From the NCBI GenBank assembly GCA_023425865.1, contig JAFABV010000080.1:62001-126000 (forward strand): a stretch of 64,000 nucleotides of DNA. The letters are read 5' to 3'. The DNA comes from Bacteroidota bacterium (GTDB lineage Bacteria > Bacteroidota > Bacteroidia > Bacteroidales > Bacteroidaceae). Made by a program: the position numbers and the translations under genes. Below the pieces are notes generated by a model that saw nothing but the letters and a program-made list of their open reading frames with translations, did not search any database and was not told the origin of the DNA. This document shows, piece after piece, positions 57,394 through 64,000 of this stretch. Each line of letters starts with the position of its first letter. Position 1 is the first letter of the stretch.

Positions 57394-59382
57394 ATGATAG
57401 ACAGACAGACTGTAGAGAAAATCAAGGATGCCGCCAACATCGTGGATGTGGTGTCGGAGTTTGTGACCCTGAAGAAAGCCGGGGCCAACTATAAGGGGTT
57501 GTGCCCTTTTCATAATGAGAAGACACCGTCGTTTGTGGTGTCGCCGGCGCGCGGCACCTGCCACTGCTTCGGTTGTGGAAAGGGTGGAAACCCGGTCAAC
57601 TTCATCATGGAGCATGAGCAGATGACCTATCCCGAGGCACTGCGATGGTTGGCCAACAAATACCATATAGAGATACATGAGCGCGAGCTCACCGACCGCG
57701 AGAAGGAGGAACAGAGCCAGCGCGAGTCGATGTTTATCGTCAATGAGTGGGTATCGGGCTATTTTGAAGACCTGCTGCACCATCATGCCGACGGCGTGGC
57801 CATCGGCATGCAGTATTTTCGCAGCCGTGGTTTCCGTGACGACATCATCCGTAAGTTTCAGTTGGGCTACGACCTTCCCGATAAGTTCGCGCTGGCTCGC
57901 TCGGCACAGCAGAAGGGCTACAAGGAGGAGTTTTTGCTGAAAACGGGCGTTTGCTACAAGACCGAACGCGGTGAGCTCATCGACCGCTATGCCGGCCGCG
58001 TGGTGTTTCCCTGGGTGGGCGTGAGCGGCAAGGTGGTGGGCTTCACGGCCCGCGTGCTCGACAGCCGTACCAAGGGCGTGAACCAGAAGTATGTCAATTC
58101 GCCCGATAGCGAGATTTACCACAAAGACCATGAGCTGTATGGCATTTGGCAGGCCAAGAAAGCCGTTGCCAAGGAAGACCACGTGTATCTGGTGGAGGGG
58201 CAGGCCGACGTGGTCGCCATGCACCAGTGTGGCGTGGAGAACGTGGTGGCCAATTCGGGAACGGCATTGAGTATACACCAAATACACATACTCCACCGTT
58301 TCACCTCTAACATCACGCTCATCTACGATGGTGACGCGGCCGGCATTCACGCTGCCATGCGCGGTATTGACATGCTGCTCTCAGAGGGCATGAACGTCAA
58401 GATACTCATGCTGCCCAACGGCCAAGACCCCGACGAGTTTGCCCGCAACCATACGGCGGAGGAGTTCAGGCAGTATATAGCGGACAACGAGAAAGATTTC
58501 ATACAGTACAAGACCGACCTGTTGCTCAAGGGCGAGACCGACCCGAAGAAGCGCGCCGACGGCATCAGTTCCATCGTGCAGTCGGTATCGGTTATCCCCA
58601 ACCAAATTCTTCGCGACACTTATATTCACGACTGTGCCCTGCGCATCGGTATCAGTGAGGGTACGCTCATCAACCAGATGAACAGCTTCATCCGTGGGCG
58701 CAACAGCGCCTCGCCCTCAGCCTCGCAGTCGGCAACCGCCGTCGAGGCACAGGGGGCGGCTACGGTTGCTGTCTCATCCTCCGCGTCGCTGTCATCTTCT
58801 ACAACGCCCCAGGAACAGAAGGTAGAGCGCATGATAGCTCAACTGGTGGTGCGCCATGGCGAAAGGATTATCTTTGAACGCGTGGAAGATGAAGACGGCG
58901 GGCTCCATAATTTCACGGTAGCGCAGTACATCCATTACAGTCTCGGGGCCGACCAGTTGGTGTTTCACAACGAACTTTACAACCGGATATTAGAGGAGGC
59001 GGCACAGATGAGCGAGAGGCCCGACTTCAAGGCCGAGCCTTATTTCCTGCATCATGTTGACATTACCATCAGCCAGTTGGCCACAGAACTCACTGCCGAT
59101 GAGTACCATCTGCCGGGGCAGAAGAAGGAAGAACCGCTGACAGAGGCCGAACGTAAGGTGAAAGAGACGGAGGAACGCGACGAGCTGAGCAACCAGGCGG
59201 TGCATATGGTGCTCGACTTCAGGATGGTGTACGTGGAACAACACCTCAAGGAGTTGCAGCAGCAGATGCGGCAGGTGGCCAATGACATGGAGAGTCTGCG
59301 TAAACTCATGCAGGAGTATCAAGACATGCAGGCCATACGCAACAGCATCGCACGGCAGTTGGGGAGTAACATTATAATATAA
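57394..59382 (+). CDS. dnaG: DNA primase
   Basis: DnaG makes RNA primers for replication forks. The 662-residue protein begins with the zinc-binding CHC2 domain (GLCPFHNEKTPSF, then TCHCFGCGKGG) and continues with the RNA-polymerase core (FVMGYDLP-like QLGYDLPDKFA, GRVVFPWVGVSGKVVGFTARVLD) and the TOPRIM domain (LVEGQADVVAMHQCGVENVVANSGTALS, TLIYDGDAAGIHAAMRG). A Ser/Ala-rich linker at about residues 435-475 (ASPSASQSATAVEA) leads to the C-terminal helicase-interaction region, longer than in E. coli and with a coiled-coil end. It stands alone with its own -7 element. Confidence 0.97.
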   Translation: MIDRQTVEKIKDAANIVDVVSEFVTLKKAGANYKGLCPFHNEKTPSFVVSPARGTCHCFGCGKGGNPVNFIMEHEQMTYPEALRWLANKYHIEIHERELTDREKEEQSQRESMFIVNEWVSGYFEDLLHHHADGVAIGMQYFRSRGFRDDIIRKFQLGYDLPDKFALARSAQQKGYKEEFLLKTGVCYKTERGELIDRYAGRVVFPWVGVSGKVVGFTARVLDSRTKGVNQKYVNSPDSEIYHKDHELYGIWQAKKAVAKEDHVYLVEGQADVVAMHQCGVENVVANSGTALSIHQIHILHRFTSNITLIYDGDAAGIHAAMRGIDMLLSEGMNVKILMLPNGQDPDEFARNHTAEEFRQYIADNEKDFIQYKTDLLLKGETDPKKRADGISSIVQSVSVIPNQILRDTYIHDCALRIGISEGTLINQMNSFIRGRNSASPSASQSATAVEAQGAATVAVSSSASLSSSTTPQEQKVERMIAQLVVRHGERIIFERVEDEDGGLHNFTVAQYIHYSLGADQLVFHNELYNRILEEAAQMSERPDFKAEPYFLHHVDITISQLATELTADEYHLPGQKKEEPLTEAERKVKETEERDELSNQAVHMVLDFRMVYVEQHLKELQQQMRQVANDMESLRKLMQEYQDMQAIRNSIARQLGSNIII

Positions 59383-59479
59383 TAAGGTATGGTATAAGCA
59401 CTCCTTGGCAGGTGTCCAAGTCACGACACGGACACCCGCTGCCCGGCCCCATCGTCCGCGTCCGTTATTTATGCTTAAT

Positions 59480-59514
59480 TTTGTTTCGGTTTACATCTAT
59501 TTTTTTTATATTTG
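59480..59514 (+). promoter_or_regulatory. Promoter of the TPR membrane protein gene
   Basis: TTTG at 59480-59483, 23 bp, then TATATTTG at 59507-59514, 30 bp before the ATG at 59545. Confidence 0.65.
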
Positions 59515-59544
59515 TAGATGAAAGCATAACATGCTGATGTAAAG

Positions 59545-61254
59545 ATGACATACCTTATCATTCTGCTTCTCATCTGGGCCACGCTTTTTATCATAGCGTT
59601 TGTCTTCATTCCGCTGTGGCGTAAGCACCATGACGCGGGGGCAGGACTCTATGTGCGTACCCAAGACGACAATAAGCTCAGCTTGAACTATGCCCTGAAA
59701 CAACTGAACTGCAAGGTGAGGTGGGATCGTGACCACGACGACCTGATAGCCCGGTATGAATACCAGAACGGCTTCTACCGGATAACCTTGGAGAAGGGGT
59801 CGCCCTACGTGCGGTTGGCTTACTCGTTTATATTCGAGACGCAGCTCGACAACCTTGAACTGGTGAGAGAAGTCATCAACCAGTGCAACATGAATACAGA
59901 AACCAGCCGCCTGGTCTATACCGTAGACGAAAAGTCGGGACTGGTCAACGTGCATATCATCAGTGCCCTGCTGCTGACCGACAGTACGGTAAAAGACGTG
60001 TTGGAGCGGGCTATGCGCAACACGTTCAAATGGCAGAATATCTTCGTGCGTAAGTATGAGGAGCGCGAGCGCGCCAGCAAACATGTGCCCAATCATGATC
60101 CCGAGAAGAGCATAGCCAGGTGGATGCGCGAGATATTTCTCCTTCGTGAGCAGGAGATGATGCACCAGGACGCCGGACCAGAGTGGCATGAGCAGGCAGG
60201 CGACACCATTCGGCTCAGCCGTTTGCTGGGTTCGGCCATGGCACTGACCGACTGGGTGCCCTTACGCCTGACACTGACTGCGGATGCCGATACCCTCGTC
60301 GTGGACGACGCTGACCAGATTCTGGCATTCGATATCAGCAGCGCGCTTATTGCCGAAGGACGTTTCCGCCATCTTTCAGCTGTGGGGCAACTCGAATATT
60401 ATGACCCCCGCAATCCGGTGAAACTGCGGCGGATGGCTTTGCTGTTTGAGCAAGACGCCAAGACCGACGATACACTTTACTACCGCGTCACATTAGCGCT
60501 ATCGCCCTTGCCCGCCGATAGCGCGAGCCCTACAGAGCGTATTCACCCCCAACATGTCATCAACAGTGTGCTGCTGGGGTACGACCTCACCCCCTCAGAG
60601 CGGCGGCTCCAGGAGTTTCGCTATCTGTGGAAAGAGGCGATGGGCAAGCTCAAGGCTGGCAACACTGAGCAGATGACTGCCGACGAGCGTCTGCTCTGCG
60701 AGATGCAGCGCCCGCAATTGTCCATGATTATTATGCGTGGCAGGGCACTTTACGAGCAGAAACGCTACTATGAAGCAGTGCCCTTGCTCGAAGAGGCCTT
60801 TCATGCCATGCGGGGTAGCGCCGACAGCAAAAACCGCTCTGCCGCCGAGACCTTCTATGAGATATGTTATCTTGTAGGGTCTTGCTATGTGAGCCTGCGC
60901 CAGTATCAGCGCGCCTGCTATTACCTTCAGCTCACGCTTCCGCTGCGGCGCATCAACTATATCGAGGCTTACATTAACTGTTTGGTCAATGGCGATGACT
61001 TCAGGGCGATGGCCGTCATCAACGAACTGCTCTTCGAGTTTCAGCTTTCTGAAGAAGAGGGCGGTGTGACCATGGAGCATGGCGCGCAGCAGTCTTTCTT
61101 GGGGTTTCTCAAGCGGCGTAAGGCATATATGTTGGTGAGAGAGAGAAAATACGATGAGGCCGAGCAACTCCTCAAACAGTTGCTCGACGATCCCGAGAAC
61201 AGTTCGTTTGCCTTGAATGAGTTGGCATACATTCAGAAGATGAAAGCAAAATAG
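59545..61254 (+). CDS. Membrane-anchored tetratricopeptide-repeat protein of unknown function
   Basis: This 569-residue protein has one N-terminal membrane span (YLIILLLIWATLFIIAFVFIPLW), then a mixed domain of about 350 residues that I do not recognise. It ends with TPR-like helical repeats: MIIMRGRALYEQKRYYEAVPLLEEAF, ICYLVGSCYVSLRQYQRACYYLQLTL, and KAYMLVRERKYDEAEQLLKQLLDDPENSSFALNELAYI. TPRs mediate protein contacts, so an assembly or scaffold role at the inner membrane is likely. The cardiolipin synthase gene starts 24 bp downstream and is probably co-transcribed. Confidence 0.8.
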   Translation: MTYLIILLLIWATLFIIAFVFIPLWRKHHDAGAGLYVRTQDDNKLSLNYALKQLNCKVRWDRDHDDLIARYEYQNGFYRITLEKGSPYVRLAYSFIFETQLDNLELVREVINQCNMNTETSRLVYTVDEKSGLVNVHIISALLLTDSTVKDVLERAMRNTFKWQNIFVRKYEERERASKHVPNHDPEKSIARWMREIFLLREQEMMHQDAGPEWHEQAGDTIRLSRLLGSAMALTDWVPLRLTLTADADTLVVDDADQILAFDISSALIAEGRFRHLSAVGQLEYYDPRNPVKLRRMALLFEQDAKTDDTLYYRVTLALSPLPADSASPTERIHPQHVINSVLLGYDLTPSERRLQEFRYLWKEAMGKLKAGNTEQMTADERLLCEMQRPQLSMIIMRGRALYEQKRYYEAVPLLEEAFHAMRGSADSKNRSAAETFYEICYLVGSCYVSLRQYQRACYYLQLTLPLRRINYIEAYINCLVNGDDFRAMAVINELLFEFQLSEEEGGVTMEHGAQQSFLGFLKRRKAYMLVRERKYDEAEQLLKQLLDDPENSSFALNELAYIQKMKAK

Positions 61255-61278
61255 AGAGAACTAACGGTCTGGCTTGTC

Positions 61279-62703
61279 ATGATTTATCTACATTGGATAT
61301 GGGTCTTCGTCTACGCTGTGGTGATCATCGGCGTTATGCTGAAGGTGCTTATGGACAACCGTGAACCTGCCAAGACCATGGCATGGTTGCTGATATTATG
61401 GTTTGTGCCCTTGGCCGGCATTGTACTCTATTTTTTCTTTGGACAAAACACCCGAAAGGAAAGGCTTATCAGCCAGCGGTCGCTTGACCAGTTGTCTAAG
61501 CGTGCCATGACTGAGTTTGCCGAGCAGCGCGACCTGCGTCTGCCTAAAGCCCACCAACCATTGATGCGCCTGTTTCAAAACCAGAATATGGCGTTGCCCT
61601 TCAAAGACAATGAGGTGGAGATATTTACCGACGGCTACTCGTTCTTTCCCGCCTTGCTGCGTGAAATCAGTAAGGCCGAAGATCACATTCACGTAGATAT
61701 CTACATCTTCAACGATGACGAGTTAGGTCACCTTGTGGCCGACGCCCTCATCGACAAAGCCAAGCAAGGCGTGGAGGTAAGGGTTATCTACGATGACGTG
61801 GGATGCTGGCAGGTCAAAAACTCCTTCTTCGAACGTATGCGTGATGCTGGCATAGACGTGCATGCCTTTATGCCGGTGAAGTTTCCGGCCTTCACCTCGA
61901 AGGTCAATTACCGCAATCACCGCAAGTTGATCATCATCGATGGCAGTGTGGGGTTTATTGGAGGAATGAATATTGCCACGCGCTATGTCAAAGGTACAGG
62001 CAAGCAGGCCTGGCGCGACACCCACCTGCTGGTGCGGGGAGGGGCTGTGTATGGCATCCAGCGCGCGTTTCTTGTCGACTGGTACTTCGTAGACCGCACG
62101 CGTCTCTCCGACCGCAAATACTATCCAGAGCTCGATCGCGGCATCAGCAACAACTGTCTGGCACAGGTGGTGACCAGTAGTCCCATTTCGCCGTGGCCCG
62201 ACATCATGCAGGGATATGTGCGCATTCTGCACGAGGCAAAGAGTTATGTGTATATGGAAAGTCCGTATTTTCTGCCGACAGAGCCTATTCTCTTTGCCAT
62301 GCGCACCGCGGCGCTGGCTGGCGTTGACGTCAGGTTGATGCTGCCGCTACGTGGCGATTCGCAGTTGGTCAACTGGGCCAGCAGTTCGTATGTGACCGAG
62401 GTGACCGAGGCTGGCGTGAAGGTTTATTTCTATACCCAAGGCTTCAACCACTCCAAACTCTTGGTGTGCGACGACATCGTCTCCACCTGCGGCAGTACGA
62501 ATATCGACTTCCGGAGTTTCGAGCATGACTTCGAGTCTAATATCTTCTTCTATGACGAAGACATGGCGCTGCGCATTAAACGCCTTTTCCTCGACGACCA
62601 AAAACAATGCGTACCCATAGAAGAGGTACGCGACATCAAGCGCCCGACGTTCTGGCGAAGGCTGGGAGGAAGCGTGATTAGGTTGCTGAGTCCACTGTTG
62701 TGA
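61279..62703 (+). CDS. cls: Cardiolipin synthase (phospholipase D family)
   Basis: Cls joins two phosphatidylglycerols, or an equivalent pair, into cardiolipin at the inner membrane. The 474-residue protein begins with two membrane spans (IYLHWIWVFVYAVVIIGVMLKVLM and AKTMAWLLILWFVPLAGIVLYFFFG). Both HKD motifs follow: NHRKLIIIDGSVGFIGGMNI and NHSKLLVCDDIVSTCGSTNIDFRSF. VDIYIFNDDELGHLVADALIDKAKQGVEVRVIYDDVGC is typical of the family. It follows the TPR gene by 24 bp and its last 26 bp overlap the end of the convergent rsmD. Confidence 0.95.
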   Translation: MIYLHWIWVFVYAVVIIGVMLKVLMDNREPAKTMAWLLILWFVPLAGIVLYFFFGQNTRKERLISQRSLDQLSKRAMTEFAEQRDLRLPKAHQPLMRLFQNQNMALPFKDNEVEIFTDGYSFFPALLREISKAEDHIHVDIYIFNDDELGHLVADALIDKAKQGVEVRVIYDDVGCWQVKNSFFERMRDAGIDVHAFMPVKFPAFTSKVNYRNHRKLIIIDGSVGFIGGMNIATRYVKGTGKQAWRDTHLLVRGGAVYGIQRAFLVDWYFVDRTRLSDRKYYPELDRGISNNCLAQVVTSSPISPWPDIMQGYVRILHEAKSYVYMESPYFLPTEPILFAMRTAALAGVDVRLMLPLRGDSQLVNWASSSYVTEVTEAGVKVYFYTQGFNHSKLLVCDDIVSTCGSTNIDFRSFEHDFESNIFFYDEDMALRIKRLFLDDQKQCVPIEEVRDIKRPTFWRRLGGSVIRLLSPLL

Positions 62704-63277
62704 CAGGCTCTTGGCGCTCATCCGAGGCAGAAGGCTCAGAGGAGGAGAGCCCGAAAATACTGAAATTTACACTGCCATAGCTTCTATGCTCCACAAACTG
62801 AGGATGCGCGGAGAAGTCGTTGCCTTTGCCATGTTCAAACACCAGCACGCCGTCGGGCTTAAGCAAGTGGTTGGAGAGAATAAGGTCGGGCAGGGTGTCG
62901 AGCCCTTCGAGGGCATAGGGCGGGTCAGCGAAGATAAAATCGAACTGCTGATGGCATGACTTCAGAAACCTGAATACGTCGCCCCGGATAAGCACATTGT
63001 TCTTGGCGCCAATCTTCTGCATGCACTGGCCGATGAAGCGGGCATGGTCGCGGTCGGCCTCTACACTCACCACTTGGGCGCAGCCGCGCGACAGCAGTTC
63101 GAGCGAGATGCTGCCCGTGCCGGCAAAGAGGTCGAGCGCCGTAGCGCCGTCGAAGTCGATGTAGCCATTCATGACATTGAAGATATTCTCCTTGGCAAAA
63201 TCAGTGGTAGGCCGTGCCTTGAAGGAGCGGGGAATATCGAAGTGCCTACCTTTGTATAATCCTGTAATGATTCTCAT
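62678..63277 (-). CDS. rsmD: 16S rRNA (guanine966-N2)-methyltransferase
   Basis: RsmD methylates G966 of 16S rRNA in the 30S subunit. In the 199-residue protein, MRIITGLYKGRHFDIP and ARPTTDFAKENIFNVMNGYIDFDGATALDLFAGTGSISLELLSRGC give the SAM-binding motif I, and FDFIFADPPYALEGL supplies the DPPY catalytic loop. The last ~20 residues (SSSEPSASDERQEPVTTVDSA) are a low-complexity tail beyond the usual end and overlap the cls 3' end by 26 bp. It starts 7 bp after the DUF3822 gene, forming an operon with it. Confidence 0.94.
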   Translation of the reverse strand: MRIITGLYKGRHFDIPRSFKARPTTDFAKENIFNVMNGYIDFDGATALDLFAGTGSISLELLSRGCAQVVSVEADRDHARFIGQCMQKIGAKNNVLIRGDVFRFLKSCHQQFDFIFADPPYALEGLDTLPDLILSNHLLKPDGVLVFEHGKGNDFSAHPQFVEHRSYGSVNFSIFGLSSSEPSASDERQEPVTTVDSAT

Positions 63278-63284
63278 GTCTGTG

Positions 63285-64000
63285 TCAGGTGAGGTAGAGT
63301 GTCAGCAGGTCGAAGGTGATACCCTTGATGGCGGTCATCGGCGCACGGTTGAAGTCGGCGGCAGCGTTGACAGTGCTTACCTTCTCCACATACGCCTTTA
63401 CTTCTTGAAGCAGCTGCTCTTTGTCGGGAATATTGCCAGAGAGATACAGCTCATCCTTCTTTTGGTCGAGCACCAGCTGCTGCCATACATAAAGAATATA
63501 ATATGCGGTATCCTTCGCGCTCTTGGTCTCAAACCGGTTGCTAAAGATAAACCTGTTTCTCTCGAAGCTGAAGATTTCGAGTAAGCCGTCGTGGAAGTGC
63601 GCGTAAAGCTTACGGCGGTTGCCGATGAAGCTACGATGGTGCAGGTACCCCCATACTGGACGCATCAGCGTGATGAACTTCACATCCTCGTAATGGTCTT
63701 CCACGACAAGCTTCAAGTCTTTGTTTACGGCAAACAAGGCCACGGCGTTGAGGTCGGGGAGAACGTTGGCAATGACCGTGCTGCCCTCTGTTGAGGGGAA
63801 GCAATGCTTGTAGAGCAGTTCGTTGTCGTCCTCTTTGTATTCCTCAATGGGCACAAGGAGCACGGGTGAGTCGATGAGTACCTGCGCGCGGCGGGTGTCA
63901 TAACGCAGCAAATCGGTGGTCTTGAATGCCTCGCGCAAGTTGGCGGCCATAGAGACGCCGCTCTTGGCCGTGTAGGGCATGAAGTCTACCTGACCGCTGG
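63285..64000 (-). CDS. DUF3822 family protein, N-terminus outside window
   Basis: The frame stays open to the window edge (Ser-Gly-Gln-Val-Asp-Phe precedes MPYTAKSGVSMAANLREAF), so the start is beyond 64000 and about 238 residues are seen. DUF3822 proteins are found only in Bacteroidetes and have an actin/ASKHA-like fold of unknown function. Family-like segments are VLLVPIEEYKEDDNELLYKHCFP, LNAVALFAVNKDLKLVVEDHY and AKDTAYYILYVWQQLVLDQKKDELYLSG. It is commonly next to rsmD, as here (7 bp). A role in RNA modification or envelope biology is only conceivable from position. Confidence 0.88.
   Translation of the reverse strand, partial: SGQVDFMPYTAKSGVSMAANLREAFKTTDLLRYDTRRAQVLIDSPVLLVPIEEYKEDDNELLYKHCFPSTEGSTVIANVLPDLNAVALFAVNKDLKLVVEDHYEDVKFITLMRPVWGYLHHRSFIGNRRKLYAHFHDGLLEIFSFERNRFIFSNRFETKSAKDTAYYILYVWQQLVLDQKKDELYLSGNIPDKEQLLQEVKAYVEKVSTVNAAADFNRAPMTAIKGITFDLLTLYLT

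Noticed and set aside
57103..58350. 415-codon minus-strand frame over array locus 4 and dnaG
   Set aside because: It reads through the repeat array, the dnaG promoter and the antisense of dnaG; no domain.
59411..59436. Hairpin GGTGTCC/GGACACC after dnaG as a terminator
   Set aside because: The stem is only 7 bp with a 12-nt loop and no T-run, so it is not a confident terminator.

Overview
The window reads as ordinary chromosome of a member of the Bacteroidales, most likely Prevotellaceae. The evidence is a SprA/Sov type 9 secretion (T9SS) translocon gene, an exported protease with a T9SS-like C-terminal tail, and many upstream elements of the Bacteroidetes -7 form TAnnTTTG, some with a -33 TTTG. 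Shine-Dalgarno sites are nearly absent, and DUF3857/transglutaminase, DUF4250 and DUF3822 proteins are present. The DNA is moderately GC-rich. I found no rRNA, tRNA, prophage, insertion sequence or CRISPR array.

Layout. 1-6490: 5'-truncated sprA. 6.7-12.3 kb: iron-sulfur flavoprotein-like gene, nadB, small membrane PH-like protein, PBP4-type dacB, membrane metallophosphoesterase, exported FMN-binding protein. 12.7-15.9 kb: conserved unknown gene, carboxynorspermidine dehydrogenase-like gene, recA. 15.9-21.8 kb: minus-strand operon dxs-trkA-trkH-manA. 22-28.4 kb: exported bleomycin-hydrolase-type peptidase, EEP phosphatase/nuclease, nhaD, then cysK and metY for cysteine and homocysteine synthesis. 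29-31 kb: an AAA/ABC ATPase next to a DUF4435 TOPRIM-like protein, resembling a compact OLD/PARIS-type pair. 31.1-39 kb: TraB/GumN protein, two small genes, ZIP transporter, subtilase, a low-GC orphan and comEC. 39-42.5 kb: PIF1/RecD-like helicase and MscS-like channel. 43.2-47.3 kb: panB-panC-panD-coaBC-coaX, from ketopantoate through pantothenate and its phosphorylation to 4'-phosphopantetheine. 47.4-51.3 kb: two DUF3857 proteins. 51.4-56.8 kb: lipoprotein and sdaA, then etfB-etfA-acyl-CoA dehydrogenase. 57.4-64 kb: dnaG, a TPR membrane protein, cardiolipin synthase, rsmD and a truncated DUF3822 gene.

The strongest unexplained signal is intergenic. Four separate spacers (12.4, 28.8, 42.9 and 57.1 kb) each hold exactly four tandem 23-bp units built from two alternating palindromes, CATCGGATG and GGTTTCATATAGAACC, in the same orientation and always upstream of a plus-strand gene. 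Two of them (28.7 and 42.5 kb) are embedded in a longer duplicated element of about 280 bp with an identical 32-bp tail, and one copy carries an extra ~200 bp. The copy at 28.8 kb sits directly before the ATPase/DUF4435 pair, in a spacer that also holds two long inverted repeats.

Several terminator hairpins are near-perfect, and two (32.1 and 43.15 kb) run directly into the -7 element of the next gene. All functional calls rest on reading motifs by eye. No database search was possible.
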